Below the pieces are notes generated by a model. It had not been told where the DNA came from and searched no databases. It saw only the letters and a program-made list of their open reading frames with translations. Below are positions 33,398-42,037 of a DNA stretch of 64,000 nt, piece by piece. Numbering within the stretch: the stretch's first letter is position 1; each line of letters opens with the position of its first letter. Location of the stretch: the NCBI RefSeq assembly GCF_007922615.2, contig NZ_CP042301.2, positions 1,426,001 through 1,490,000 of the forward strand, given 5' to 3'. A program made the position numbers and the translations under genes. The DNA comes from Nitratireductor mangrovi. Its GTDB lineage: Bacteria > Pseudomonadota > Alphaproteobacteria > Rhizobiales > Rhizobiaceae.

Positions 33398-34748
33398 CAT
33401 CCTGGTCGTCGACGACGAGGAAGATATCCGCGAACTCGTCGCCGGCATTCTCGACGATGAGGGCCACCAGGCCCGCACCGCGCACGACAGCGACAGCGCG
33501 CTGGCGGCGATCGCCGACCGCGTGCCGTCGCTGATCTTCCTCGATATCTGGCTGCAGGGTTCGCGCCTCGACGGGCTGGCCCTGCTCGACGAGATCAAGA
33601 CGATCCATCCGCAGATGCCGGTGGTGATGATCTCCGGCCACGGCACTATCGAGACCGCGGTGTCGGCGATCAAGCGCGGCGCCTACGATTTCATCGAGAA
33701 GCCGTTCAAGGCGGACCGGCTCATCCTGATCTGCGAACGCGCTCTCGAGACGCTGAAGCTGCGCCGCGAGGTCAGCGACCTGAAGAAGCGCACCGCCGAC
33801 ACGTTCGACCTGATCGGCATGTCGGCGCCGATGAACCAGCTCCGCCACGCCATCGAACGAATCGGACCGACCAACAGCCGCGTCATGGTGATGGGGCCGT
33901 CCGGTTCGGGCAAGGAGTCGGTGGCCCGCGCCATCCACGCCATGTCGGTGCGCAAGGAGGGACCGTTCGTTTCGCTGAACGCCGCGACCATCACACCGGA
34001 GCGCATGGAGATCGAGCTGTTCGGCACCGAGCCGAACGGGGCGGAGCGCAAGGTCGGTGCGCTTGAGGAAGCACATGGCGGCACGCTCTACATCGACGAG
34101 ATCGCCGACATGCCGCGCGAGACGCAGAACAAGATCCTGCGTGTGCTGGTCGAGCAGCAGTTCGAGCGCGTGGGCGGCGCCAAGCGGGTCAAGGTCGACG
34201 TGCGTATCATCTCCTCGACCGCCCAAAACCTGGAGGCGATGATCGCCGAGGGCCGGTTCCGGGAAGACCTCTACCACCGTTTGGCGGTCGTTCCGGTGAT
34301 CGTGCCGGCCCTTTCGGAGCGGCGCGAGGACATTCCCTATCTCGTCGACCATTTCATGAAGCAGATGGCGCGCCAGTCCGGAATCAAGTCGCGCCGGGTC
34401 GGCGACGACGTGCTGGCGGTCCTGCAGGCGCACAACTGGCCCGGCAATGTCCGGCAATTGCGCAACAATGTCGAGCGCCTGATGATTCTGGCCCGCGGCG
34501 ACGATGCCGAGGCGCCGATCACCGCCGATCTTCTGCCGGCCGAGATCGGCGACGTGATGCCACGCGCGCCGAACCAGTCGGATCAGCACATCCTTGCGCT
34601 GCCGCTGCGCGAGGCGCGCGAGCATTTCGAGAAGGAATATCTGATCGCCCAGATCAACCGATTTGGCGGCAACATCTCGCGCACGGCCGAGTTCATTGGT
34701 ATGGAACGTTCCGCATTGCACCGGAAACTGAAGTCTCTCGGTGTGTGA
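33387..34748 (+). CDS. ntrX: Response regulator NtrX, AAA+ type without the GAFTGA loop
   Basis: The 453-residue protein has a receiver domain (Asp53 in IFLDIWLQG), an AAA+ domain (Walker A GPSGSGKES, Walker B-like LYIDEIADMP) and a C-terminal Fis-type HTH (GNISRTAEFIGMERSALHRKL). Where NtrC has GAFTGA, NtrX reads NGAERKVGA (from residue 217), so the sigma-54 contact motif is missing. Alphaproteobacterial NtrX proteins commonly lack it and are thought to act at other promoters or as repressors. It is cotranscribed with ntrY. Confidence 0.96.
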   Translation: MASDILVVDDEEDIRELVAGILDDEGHQARTAHDSDSALAAIADRVPSLIFLDIWLQGSRLDGLALLDEIKTIHPQMPVVMISGHGTIETAVSAIKRGAYDFIEKPFKADRLILICERALETLKLRREVSDLKKRTADTFDLIGMSAPMNQLRHAIERIGPTNSRVMVMGPSGSGKESVARAIHAMSVRKEGPFVSLNAATITPERMEIELFGTEPNGAERKVGALEEAHGGTLYIDEIADMPRETQNKILRVLVEQQFERVGGAKRVKVDVRIISSTAQNLEAMIAEGRFREDLYHRLAVVPVIVPALSERREDIPYLVDHFMKQMARQSGIKSRRVGDDVLAVLQAHNWPGNVRQLRNNVERLMILARGDDAEAPITADLLPAEIGDVMPRAPNQSDQHILALPLREAREHFEKEYLIAQINRFGGNISRTAEFIGMERSALHRKLKSLGV

Positions 34749-34766
34749 GGCGGAGACGGACAGACC

Positions 34767-36143
34767 ATGCGGGTAATCATCTGCGGCGCAGGCCAGGTCG
34801 GCTATGGCATCGCCGAGCGGCTCGCGGCCGAGCGCAACGACGTTTCGGTGATCGACACCTCGCCGGAACTGGTGCGCACCATCCGCGACCAACTCGACGT
34901 GCGCGGCTTTGTCGGCCATGGCGCCCATCCCGACGTGCTGGAAATGGCCGGCGCCCAGCAGGCCGACATGTTCATCGCGGTGACCCTTTATGACGAGGTC
35001 AACATGACCGCGTGCCAGGTTGCCCATTCGATCTTCAACATCCCGACCAAGATCGCCCGCATCCGCGCCCAGTCCTACCTCCTGCCGCACTACCAGAACC
35101 TGTTCTCGCGCGAGCACCTGCCGATCGATGTCATCATCTCGCCCGAAATCGAGGTCGGGGAAATGGTGCTGCGCCGGATCGCGTTGCCTGGCGCTACCGA
35201 TGTCGTGCGTTTCGCGGACGACAAGGTCGCGATGGTGGCGATCGAGTGCCAGGAGGAATGCCCGGTCATCAACACGCCGCTGTCGCAGCTCTCCGAGCTT
35301 TTCCCGGACCTTCCCTCGACCGTGGTCGGCGTATCGCGCAATGGCCGCCTGTTCATTCCGCATTCCGCCGATCAGCTCGTTGCGGGCGACCTTGCCTATG
35401 TGGTGACGACCAAGGACCAGGTGCGCCGCACGCTCGGTCTGTTCGGCCATGAGGAGGTCGAGGCGATGCGCATCGTCGTGGCCGGCGGCGGCAATATCGG
35501 GCTTTATGTCGCCAAGGCGCTCGAGGCGCGGCAGTCGCGCGCCAAGGTCAAGATTATCGAGGACACCCGCGAGCGCGCGGTCGCCATTGCCGACAAGCTG
35601 CGTCGCACCGTCGTGCTCAACGGCAGCGCGCTCGACCAGAAGGTGCTTCTGGAGGCCGACATCCAGGACGCCGACCTGATGGTGGCGCTGACCAACAACG
35701 ACCAGGTCAACATCCTGTCGAGCGTCATGGCCAAGCGGCTCGGCTGCAAGTCGAACTTGGCGCTGATCAACAACCCGACCTATCAGGACTTCACCCGCAC
35801 GCTTGGCATCGACGCTCATGTCAATCCGCGCACGGTGACGATCTCGCGTGTCCTCCAGCATGTGCGCCGCGGCCGCATCCGGGCCGTGCACAGCGTGCAG
35901 CGCGGTGCGGCCGAGATCATCGAGGCCGAGGCGCTGGAAACCTCACCGCTGGTGGGCTCGCCGCTGCGTGACCTCGACTTGCCGGACGGGATGCGGCTCG
36001 GCATCGTCTATCGTGATGGCGCTGCCATCAAGCCGGACGGGGCCTTCGTCATCCGCCCCGGCGACCGCATCGTGATCTTCGCGCTCGCCAATGCCGTGCG
36101 GCAGGTTGAGCAGATGTTCCGCGTCAGTCTCGAATATTTCTGA
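34767..36143 (+). CDS. trkA: Trk potassium uptake regulatory subunit TrkA
   Basis: TrkA is the peripheral NAD(H)/ATP-binding gating subunit of Trk/Ktr potassium channels. The 458-residue protein is a tandem repeat of two RCK units. Each has a Rossmann nucleotide motif (CGAGQVGYGIAERL near residue 5 and VAGGGNIGLYVAKAL near residue 236) followed by a TrkA_C domain. It starts 18 bases after ntrX, the usual alphaproteobacterial order. No trkH/trkG pore gene is in the window. Confidence 0.95.
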   Translation: MRVIICGAGQVGYGIAERLAAERNDVSVIDTSPELVRTIRDQLDVRGFVGHGAHPDVLEMAGAQQADMFIAVTLYDEVNMTACQVAHSIFNIPTKIARIRAQSYLLPHYQNLFSREHLPIDVIISPEIEVGEMVLRRIALPGATDVVRFADDKVAMVAIECQEECPVINTPLSQLSELFPDLPSTVVGVSRNGRLFIPHSADQLVAGDLAYVVTTKDQVRRTLGLFGHEEVEAMRIVVAGGGNIGLYVAKALEARQSRAKVKIIEDTRERAVAIADKLRRTVVLNGSALDQKVLLEADIQDADLMVALTNNDQVNILSSVMAKRLGCKSNLALINNPTYQDFTRTLGIDAHVNPRTVTISRVLQHVRRGRIRAVHSVQRGAAEIIEAEALETSPLVGSPLRDLDLPDGMRLGIVYRDGAAIKPDGAFVIRPGDRIVIFALANAVRQVEQMFRVSLEYF

Positions 36144-36177
36144 CAACCAGCGCCCGCCGAACGCCAGAGGGGACCCC

Positions 36178-37041
36178 ATGCCGCGCATTTCCTATGTCAA
36201 CGGCCGCTACCAGCGCCATGCCGAGGCGATGGTGCATATGGAGGATCGCGGCTACCAGTTCGCCGACGGCGTCTACGAGGTCTGCGAGGTCGCGCGCGGC
36301 CACATCATGGACATGACGCGCCATCTCGATCGCCTCGATCGTTCGCTGGGCGAGCTGCAGATCGACTGGCCGGTCGAACGCAATGTGCTCCGATTGATCA
36401 TGCGTGAGGTCGTCAGGCGTAATCGTGTCCGCGACGGTCTGGTCTATCTGCAGGTCACGCGTGGTGTCGCCCCCCGCGACCATGTCTTCCCGTCGACCGC
36501 CATCAGGCCGGCCCTTGTCGTGACGGCGAAACGTTCCGACCCGGCAGCTGCGCGCCGCAAGGCCGAGACCGGGATCTCCGTCATCACCGTGCCGGAGAAT
36601 CGTTGGGACCGGGTCGACATCAAGACCGTCGGGCTTTTGCCGAACGTGCTGGCACGTCAGCAGGCCAAGGATGCCGGCGCCCAGGAAGCATGGTTCGTCG
36701 ACGGTGACGGAATGGTCAAGGAAGGGGCCGCGACCAATGCCTGGATCGTCACCAAGGACGGGCGCCTCGTGACCCGACCGGCCGATTTCGGCATCCTGCG
36801 CGGCATCACGAGGGCGACCGTTTTCGATGTGGCGAAAAAGCTCGGCTACGAGATCGAGGAACGTCCCTTCAGTGTCGAAGAAGCCAAGAAAGCCCGCGAA
36901 TCCTTCATTACGGCGGCGACGACGGTCGTGATGCCGGTCGTCATGATAGACGGCGACACAGTGGCCAACGGCCACCCGGGCAGCATTACCCTTTCCCTGA
37001 GGGCGGCATTTTTTGACGTTGCGGAAAAATGCCAAGCCTGA
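36178..37041 (+). CDS. dat: D-amino acid aminotransferase (class IV PLP fold)
   Basis: The 287-residue protein belongs to PLP fold type IV, shared by D-alanine, branched-chain and aminodeoxychorismate enzymes. The PLP lysine is Lys149 in DIKTVGLLPNVLA, and EGAATNAWIV and GILRGITRATV bind the cofactor phosphate. The opening RISYVNGRYQRHAEAMVHMED and the VYEV motif fit D-amino acid transaminases, which supply D-alanine or D-glutamate for the wall. AGAGGGG precedes the ATG. It lies between trkA and hfq as in other Rhizobiales. Confidence 0.9.
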   Translation: MPRISYVNGRYQRHAEAMVHMEDRGYQFADGVYEVCEVARGHIMDMTRHLDRLDRSLGELQIDWPVERNVLRLIMREVVRRNRVRDGLVYLQVTRGVAPRDHVFPSTAIRPALVVTAKRSDPAAARRKAETGISVITVPENRWDRVDIKTVGLLPNVLARQQAKDAGAQEAWFVDGDGMVKEGAATNAWIVTKDGRLVTRPADFGILRGITRATVFDVAKKLGYEIEERPFSVEEAKKARESFITAATTVVMPVVMIDGDTVANGHPGSITLSLRAAFFDVAEKCQA

Positions 37042-37173
37042 TAACCGCTAGGATAGAATACCTTACGCTCGGGGTGTGTCTGTTTCGGCGGCGGGCATGT
37101 GCGTGTTTCGGACCTCGATGTCCGGACTCGACGCCGTAACAGCGGAGAACGGGGAACGGCGGAAGAAAGAAAA

Positions 37174-37422
37174 ATGGCGGAACGTTCGCAGAATCTTCAG
37201 GACCTGTTCCTGAACACAGTTCGCAAGAGCAAGAATCCTCTCACAATCTTTCTGATCAACGGCGTGAAGCTGACAGGTGTCGTCACATCGTTCGACAATT
37301 TCTGTGTGCTGTTGCGACGAGACGGCCACTCTCAGCTTGTCTACAAGCATGCCATTTCCACCATCATGCCGAGCCAGCCGGTGCAGATGTTCGATGGTGA
37401 CGACAATGGCCGGGATGGCTGA
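37174..37422 (+). CDS. hfq: RNA chaperone Hfq
   Basis: This 82-residue Sm-like protein forms a hexamer that pairs small RNAs with target mRNAs. The Sm1 segment ([20 protein letters not shown], then [13 protein letters not shown]) and the Sm2 motif YKHAIS are intact, and the C-terminal tail is short, as usual in alphaproteobacteria. The start at 37174 gives the canonical [10 protein letters not shown]. The message is probably shared with hflX, which follows with no gap. Confidence 0.97.
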   Translation: MAERSQNLQDLFLNTVRKSKNPLTIFLINGVKLTGVVTSFDNFCVLLRRDGHSQLVYKHAISTIMPSQPVQMFDGDDNGRDG

Positions 37423-38808
37423 TTGGACACAATAAATCCGGCCGGGCGGCGGGATGGGGCGACGAAAACGGCGGCTGACGGCGCGCCGGCTGATGCTACG
37501 CGCGCGGCCGTGGTCGTGCCGGTACTCCCCAACCGCGCCCGCGAAACCGGCTCGGAAGACAGGACCCGCCCGCGCCTCGAGCGGACACCCGACGCCCGCT
37601 TTGCAGAGGCGGTCGGGCTCGCCCAGGCCATCGACCTTGCGCCCGTCTACACCGAGATCGTCACCGTCAACGATCCGCGACCGGCGACGTTGCTCGGTGC
37701 CGGCAAGGTCGAGGAACTGGCTGGCAAAATTGCCGAGACCGGCGCCACGCTTGCCATCATCGACCATCCGCTGACCCCGGTGCAACAGCGCAATCTCGAG
37801 CGCGCGCTCAACGCCAAGGTGCTCGACCGCACCGGGCTGATCCTCGAGATCTTCGGCCGCCGCGCCCGCACCAAGGAAGGCGCGCTGCAGGTTGAACTTG
37901 CCCATCTGAACTACCAGCGCGGCCGGTTGGTTCGGAGCTGGACCCACCTTGAACGCCAGCGCGGCGGCGCCGGTTTCCTCGGCGGGCCGGGCGAGACGCA
38001 GATCGAGGCCGACCGCCGGCTGTTGCAGGACAAGATCACCAAGCTCAAGCGTGAGCTGGAGACGGTGAGGCGAACGCGCGAACTGCACCGCTCGAAGCGC
38101 AAGAAGGTGCCGTTTCCGGTGGTCGCCATCGTCGGCTACACCAACGCCGGTAAATCGACGCTGTTCAACAGGCTGACGGGTGCCGGCGTGCTCGCCGAAG
38201 ACATGCTGTTCGCGACCCTCGACCCGACCTTGCGGCGGGTTCGGCTGCCGCGCGGCACGATCGTGATCCTGTCCGACACGGTGGGTTTCATCTCCGACCT
38301 GCCGACACATCTCGTGGCCGCGTTCCGGGCGACGCTGGAGGAGGTGATCGAGGCCGATCTCGTGATCCATCTGCGCGATATCTCCGATCCCGACGCGGCG
38401 GCCCAGGCGGAGGATGTGGAGCGAATCCTTGCCGACCTCGGCGTGGAAACCACCGATGATCGCCGCGTGCTGGAGGTCTGGAACAAGATCGACCAGCTTG
38501 ACGTCCAGACGCGCGAGCGCATGCTCGCGGCGCACGGCGGGCCCGAGGATCATCACCCGGTCGCCATCTCCGCCGCTTCGGGGGAGGGGATGCCGCTTCT
38601 GCTCGAGGTCATCGAAAACCGCGTTTCCGGCGCGCTCACCGATCTGCGCGTCACCCTGTCGGCTGACGAAATGCGGCTGATCGACTGGCTCTACCGCAAT
38701 GCCGAGGTGCTCGACCGCGAGGACCGCGAGGATGGCGGCGCGGCCCTCGAAGTACGCATGACGGAAACCGCGCGTGACGAATTCGCGCGCCGCCGGGCGA
38801 CGGGATAG
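37423..38808 (+). CDS. hflX: Ribosome-associated GTPase HflX
   Basis: HflX binds 50S and stalled 70S ribosomes and helps split or rescue them under stress. The 461-residue protein has the N-terminal HflX domain (LLGAGKVEELA, GRRARTKEGALQVELAHL, GGPGETQIE) and a G domain with G1 at 238-245 (GYTNAGKS), G3 in DTVGFISDLP and NKID. The start is probably the TTG directly after the hfq stop, which implies translational coupling; no better in-frame start with a ribosome site was seen. Its stop abuts the convergent mazG stop. Confidence 0.94.
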   Translation: MDTINPAGRRDGATKTAADGAPADATRAAVVVPVLPNRARETGSEDRTRPRLERTPDARFAEAVGLAQAIDLAPVYTEIVTVNDPRPATLLGAGKVEELAGKIAETGATLAIIDHPLTPVQQRNLERALNAKVLDRTGLILEIFGRRARTKEGALQVELAHLNYQRGRLVRSWTHLERQRGGAGFLGGPGETQIEADRRLLQDKITKLKRELETVRRTRELHRSKRKKVPFPVVAIVGYTNAGKSTLFNRLTGAGVLAEDMLFATLDPTLRRVRLPRGTIVILSDTVGFISDLPTHLVAAFRATLEEVIEADLVIHLRDISDPDAAAQAEDVERILADLGVETTDDRRVLEVWNKIDQLDVQTRERMLAAHGGPEDHHPVAISAASGEGMPLLLEVIENRVSGALTDLRVTLSADEMRLIDWLYRNAEVLDREDREDGGAALEVRMTETARDEFARRRATG

Positions 38809-39633
38809 CTATTCGGCAGCCTTGGCGGCCTGCCAGAGGTTTTCCATGTCGTCGAGCGAGGCCTCGTCGAGGCTGCGGCCCTGATCGGCAAGCGCCTTTT
38901 CGACCTGGTGAAACCGGCGCCGGAACTTGTCGTTGGTGCCGCGCAGCGCGGTTTCGGCATCCGTGCCGATATGGCGTCCGAAATTGACCAATGCGAACAG
39001 CACGTCGCCGAACTCGTCCATGGCCGCCTTTTTGTCGCTTTCGCGCAGGGCGGTGCGCAGTTCGTCGATCTCCTCGGCGATCTTGTCGAGGATCGGGCCT
39101 GGATCCTGCCAGTCGAAGCCGACCCGGGCGGCCTTTTCCTGCAGCTTCAGGGCGCGGGTGAGGGCAGGCAAGGCAAGGGGAACGCCGTCGAGATAGCCGT
39201 TGCCATGGTCTTCCGCCGGATCGCCGCGTTCGAGGCGGTCAGCGCGCCTTTCGGCCTTTTCCTCTGCCTTGATCTTTTCCCACATGCCTTTCGCCATGCC
39301 CGCCGCGCGGGCGTCCTCGTCGCCGAAGACATGCGGGTGGCGACGGATCATCTTGCGGGTGATCGCCTCGACCACATCGCCGAAGGAGAAGGCAGCGGCC
39401 TCCTCGGCCATGCGGGAATGGAAGACCACCTGCAGCAAAAGGTCACCGAGCTCGTCCCTGAGGTCGGCCAGATCGTTGCGGGAGATGGCGTCGGCAACCT
39501 CATAGGCCTCTTCGAGCGTGTAGGGCGCGATCGTGGAAAAGTCCTGCTCGAGATCCCACGGGCAGCCGCTGCCGGGTGTCCGGAGCGCGGCCATGATCTC
39601 GATCAGACGCGAAATGTCCTTGGAAGGGTGCAT
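38809..39633 (-). CDS. mazG: Nucleoside triphosphate pyrophosphohydrolase MazG
   Basis: MazG hydrolyses (d)NTPs to monophosphates and affects house-cleaning and ppGpp levels. The 274-residue protein has two MazG folds with metal-binding acidic motifs: EEAYEVADAI...DELGD in the first and EEIDEL...DEFGDVLF in the second. The opening CPWDLEQDFSTIAPYTLEEAYEV is diagnostic. The ATG at 39633 was chosen because AAGG lies 8 bases upstream and it begins at the family N-terminus. It is exactly convergent with hflX with no base between the stop codons. Confidence 0.95.
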   Translation of the reverse strand: MHPSKDISRLIEIMAALRTPGSGCPWDLEQDFSTIAPYTLEEAYEVADAISRNDLADLRDELGDLLLQVVFHSRMAEEAAAFSFGDVVEAITRKMIRRHPHVFGDEDARAAGMAKGMWEKIKAEEKAERRADRLERGDPAEDHGNGYLDGVPLALPALTRALKLQEKAARVGFDWQDPGPILDKIAEEIDELRTALRESDKKAAMDEFGDVLFALVNFGRHIGTDAETALRGTNDKFRRRFHQVEKALADQGRSLDEASLDDMENLWQAAKAAE

Positions 39634-39717
39634 GGAGGCGACCTTAGCGCGGCTTGCCAGCACCGCCATCGCCGTGCGTTGCCTTGCCCGAGATTTCCAC
39701 AGGACGAGAGACGCCGC

Positions 39718-40218
39718 CTACTCTTCGCCCTGCCCGTTGTGGCTGATCCCGCTGCGAACCTTCTCCATCAACCGCAGGAACTCGGCCCGTTCCTCGGCGC
39801 TGAGATTGCCGCCGATGAGCCGGTCGCTGTCCTGTACCGCCGGCACGGCCAGATCGAGCACCTCGCGTCCGCGTTCGGTGATCCAGATGGTCTTGATGCG
39901 GCGGTCGGTCGGCAGCGGCCGCCGTTCCAGCAGCCCGTCGCGCTCAAGCCGGTCGATCATCGGCACCAGGGTCGACTTGTCGAGACCGCGGGCGCGCGCG
40001 AGCAGGCTCTGGCGCGATCCCGGGTTGCGGTCGACGATCATCATAAGGGCAAATTGCTGCGGCGTGATGCCAAACGCCATTAGCCCCTGCTCGACGATCC
40101 GGAAGGTGGCCAGATAGGTCACACGAATCTGACGGCCGAGAAGCTCCGGCAGGAAGCCCTGGTCAAGCTCGTCGCTCACATTGGCCGCGCCAGCCATGTC
40201 GCTCGTTTCGTTCAGCAC
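39718..40218 (-). CDS. MarR-family transcriptional regulator (divergent from an unknown membrane protein gene)
   Basis: The product of about 166 residues has the MarR winged helix-turn-helix: a helix with ITPQQFALMMIVDRNPG, recognition region ARGLDKSTLVPMIDRLERDGLL and wing DRRIKTIWITERG. MarR repressors usually bind a palindrome near their own promoter and let go when a small aromatic ligand binds. The start is uncertain: GTG at 40218 has GAGG upstream; ATG 40197 and TTG 40242 are alternatives. It is divergent from the membrane protein gene at 40455, with a 12-bp imperfect palindrome between them. Confidence 0.88.
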   Translation of the reverse strand: MLNETSDMAGAANVSDELDQGFLPELLGRQIRVTYLATFRIVEQGLMAFGITPQQFALMMIVDRNPGSRQSLLARARGLDKSTLVPMIDRLERDGLLERRPLPTDRRIKTIWITERGREVLDLAVPAVQDSDRLIGGNLSAEERAEFLRLMEKVRSGISHNGQGEE

Positions 40219-40253
40219 ATCGCGCCTCGGCGTGAGTCCCAATAGTCGAGTGT

Positions 40254-40267
40254 CTGGATATACAGTT
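40254..40267. promoter_or_regulatory. Palindrome in the marR / membrane-protein divergent region (possible operator)
   Basis: CTGGATATACAG (40254-40265) is a palindrome with one mismatched pair. The complementary strand over 40254-40267 reads AACTGTATATCCAG, sharing the TGTATA core and 8 of 14 positions with the ATTTGTATACTAAT site at 58454. It lies between two divergent starts, where a MarR operator would be expected. Weak evidence alone. Confidence 0.35.
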
Positions 40268-40443
40268 TCCCGGATGGGAGCTATCCATTATTTAGCAAAT
40301 GCTTTCGTTGCTGAAAGATGCTGCCGTGAAATTTTGGCGCTGGAGCAACGGCTGGGCGGGGCAGAGGCCCGTCTATTACGCATTTTTCCGCGCGGGTTTT
40401 TGCCAGCATGGCGAACATGCCATACCTGATGCCGACCTTCGCG

Positions 40444-40449
40444 AAGGAG
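40444..40449 (+). promoter_or_regulatory. Ribosome binding site that fixes a GTG start
   Basis: AAGGAG lies 5 bases before GTG 40455 and decides the start of the following membrane protein; the frame is open further upstream, but that stretch is hydrophilic and has no such site. Confidence 0.7.
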
Positions 40450-40454
40450 CGGGA

Positions 40455-41888
40455 GTGACAAGTTCCGGGCGAAAACGGTGGTTTCGGGCGACCGGTGGCC
40501 TGGCAGGGCTCCTGTTGGCAGTGCCGGCGCTCGCGCATGTCTCCGATCGCGGCTATGTGCTGCTCTTGCCGACGGGGTACTATCTGTTCGGCGGGGCCGT
40601 CGCCGTCGCCCTCAGTTTCGCCATTCTGGCATTCACGCCGCCAAGCCCGCTCGACCGGCTTGCGCGCCTGCGCTTGCGGGCTCTTGTCCTGCCCGTCGAC
40701 GGGCGGTTTCTCGGCAGCACAATCTCGTTTCTGGTTCTCGCCAGCCTGCTGGCCGCGGGGCTTGGCGGCAGCCGCGACCCGCTGTCAAACCCGCTGCCGC
40801 TGGTGTTCTGGACGTTCGTCTGGATCGGCATGCTTCTGGTGCAGGGCGTGGTCGGCGACCTCTGGCGCTGGCTCAACCCCTGGTACGCGCCGTGGCGGCT
40901 GGCGACGCGGCTGATTGGACGAGGGGCGGAAGGGGGCTTGTTTGCGTATCCACGCGCTGCGGGGCGATGGCCGGCCTTTGCCGCCTTTGGCGCTTTTGTC
41001 TGGTTCGAACTGGTCTATGTCGCGCCGGCCGATCCGGAGGCGCTCGCCACCGCAATGATCGCCTATTGGCTCTATTCGCTTGCCGGCATGATCGCCTTCG
41101 GCTTCCGCGCATGGTGCCGCAACGGCGAGTTCCTGACCTTGCTCTTCACCATCGTCGCGCAGATGGGTATCGCCGTTTTCAGGACGACGGGCAAAGGCCG
41201 CACGCTGGTCCGGTTCAGGCTGCCGGGCGCCGGCCTCGTGCTCGCGCCGTCACTCGCGGCAAGCGGAACGGCGTTCCTGCTGCTCACGCTGAGTTCGATC
41301 TCCTTCGACAGCCTGATGCGGACCTTCTTCTGGCTGGGACTGTCGGGGATCAACCCGCTCGAGTTTCCGGGCCGCTCGGCCGTTGTCATGCCCAACAGCC
41401 TCGGCGCGGCAGGGGCGTTCCTTCTGTTGTGGCTGCTGTTTGTGCTCTGCGTGCGCCTAGGTGAATGGCTGGCCGAATGCAGACAGGGTGGCGCCGGCGC
41501 TGCCGGCCGTCTTGTCTGGTCGCTGATGCCGATCGTGCTCGGCTACCACTATTCGCACCATCTGCCGGCGCTGCTTGTCGACGGCCAGTACGCGCTGGCG
41601 GCGATCTCCGATCCATTCGCACGTGGCTGGAACCTCTTCGGCACGGCGGGCCTCTATGTCTCGGCCGCCGTCACCGCCGGCGCCGAAATGGCATGGGTCA
41701 TGTGGAACATCCAGTCGGCGGCGATCATCGGCGGGCATCTGCTCGCGGTCGCGGCGAGCCATGTCGTCGCGTGGCGAATGCACGGTTCGACGGCCCGCGC
41801 CGCGCGAAGCCAAATCCCGCTGGCGATCCTGATGGTCGCCTATACCGGGTTCGGGCTGTGGCTGTTGTCGACCCCGACCGGATACTGA
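40455..41888 (+). CDS. Polytopic membrane protein of unknown function
   Basis: The product (about 477 residues, GTG start) has an N-terminal signal-like segment followed by about 11 further hydrophobic stretches. Notable polar residues are HVSDRGYVLLLPTGYY near the N-terminus, VVGDLWRWLNPWYAPW near residue 140, and GYHYSHHLPAL near residue 360. The His/Tyr cluster in the last one would be unusual in a simple transporter and could bind metal or heme. I do not recognise the family with certainty; from memory, proteins of this style have been labelled as membrane fenitrothion hydrolases, which I could not check. It lies between a divergent MarR and the ABC importer. Confidence 0.75.
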   Translation: MTSSGRKRWFRATGGLAGLLLAVPALAHVSDRGYVLLLPTGYYLFGGAVAVALSFAILAFTPPSPLDRLARLRLRALVLPVDGRFLGSTISFLVLASLLAAGLGGSRDPLSNPLPLVFWTFVWIGMLLVQGVVGDLWRWLNPWYAPWRLATRLIGRGAEGGLFAYPRAAGRWPAFAAFGAFVWFELVYVAPADPEALATAMIAYWLYSLAGMIAFGFRAWCRNGEFLTLLFTIVAQMGIAVFRTTGKGRTLVRFRLPGAGLVLAPSLAASGTAFLLLTLSSISFDSLMRTFFWLGLSGINPLEFPGRSAVVMPNSLGAAGAFLLLWLLFVLCVRLGEWLAECRQGGAGAAGRLVWSLMPIVLGYHYSHHLPALLVDGQYALAAISDPFARGWNLFGTAGLYVSAAVTAGAEMAWVMWNIQSAAIIGGHLLAVAASHVVAWRMHGSTARAARSQIPLAILMVAYTGFGLWLLSTPTGY

Positions 41889-41949
41889 ACCGGCCGAATT
41901 CCTTCCGCTGGGGCAGTTTCTGTTGCCATGCCGGAAGTTTGGTGATTTA

Positions 41950-41963
41950 GTTTGTACACAAGC
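41950..41963. promoter_or_regulatory. Palindrome upstream of the ABC importer (candidate MarR operator)
   Basis: GTTTGTACACAAGC has TTGT/ACAA arms around two bases, and the outer G/C also pair. It lies 75 bases before the binding-protein start. Its TTTGTAyAC core matches the stronger sites at 47480 and 58454 (9 of 14 positions with 58454). Confidence 0.45.
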
Positions 41964-42037
41964 AATTTTTCGCGCCCACGGCACGATCGGTTGCAAGCGC
42001 CTTCTTCGGTCGAAACCAAAATCTTCGGGGAACAGCC

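Noticed and set aside
33294..35891. 865-codon open frame antisense to ntrX and trkA
   Set aside because: It spans two well-supported genes in the opposite direction with no domain of its own; this is a codon-structure artefact of high G+C DNA.
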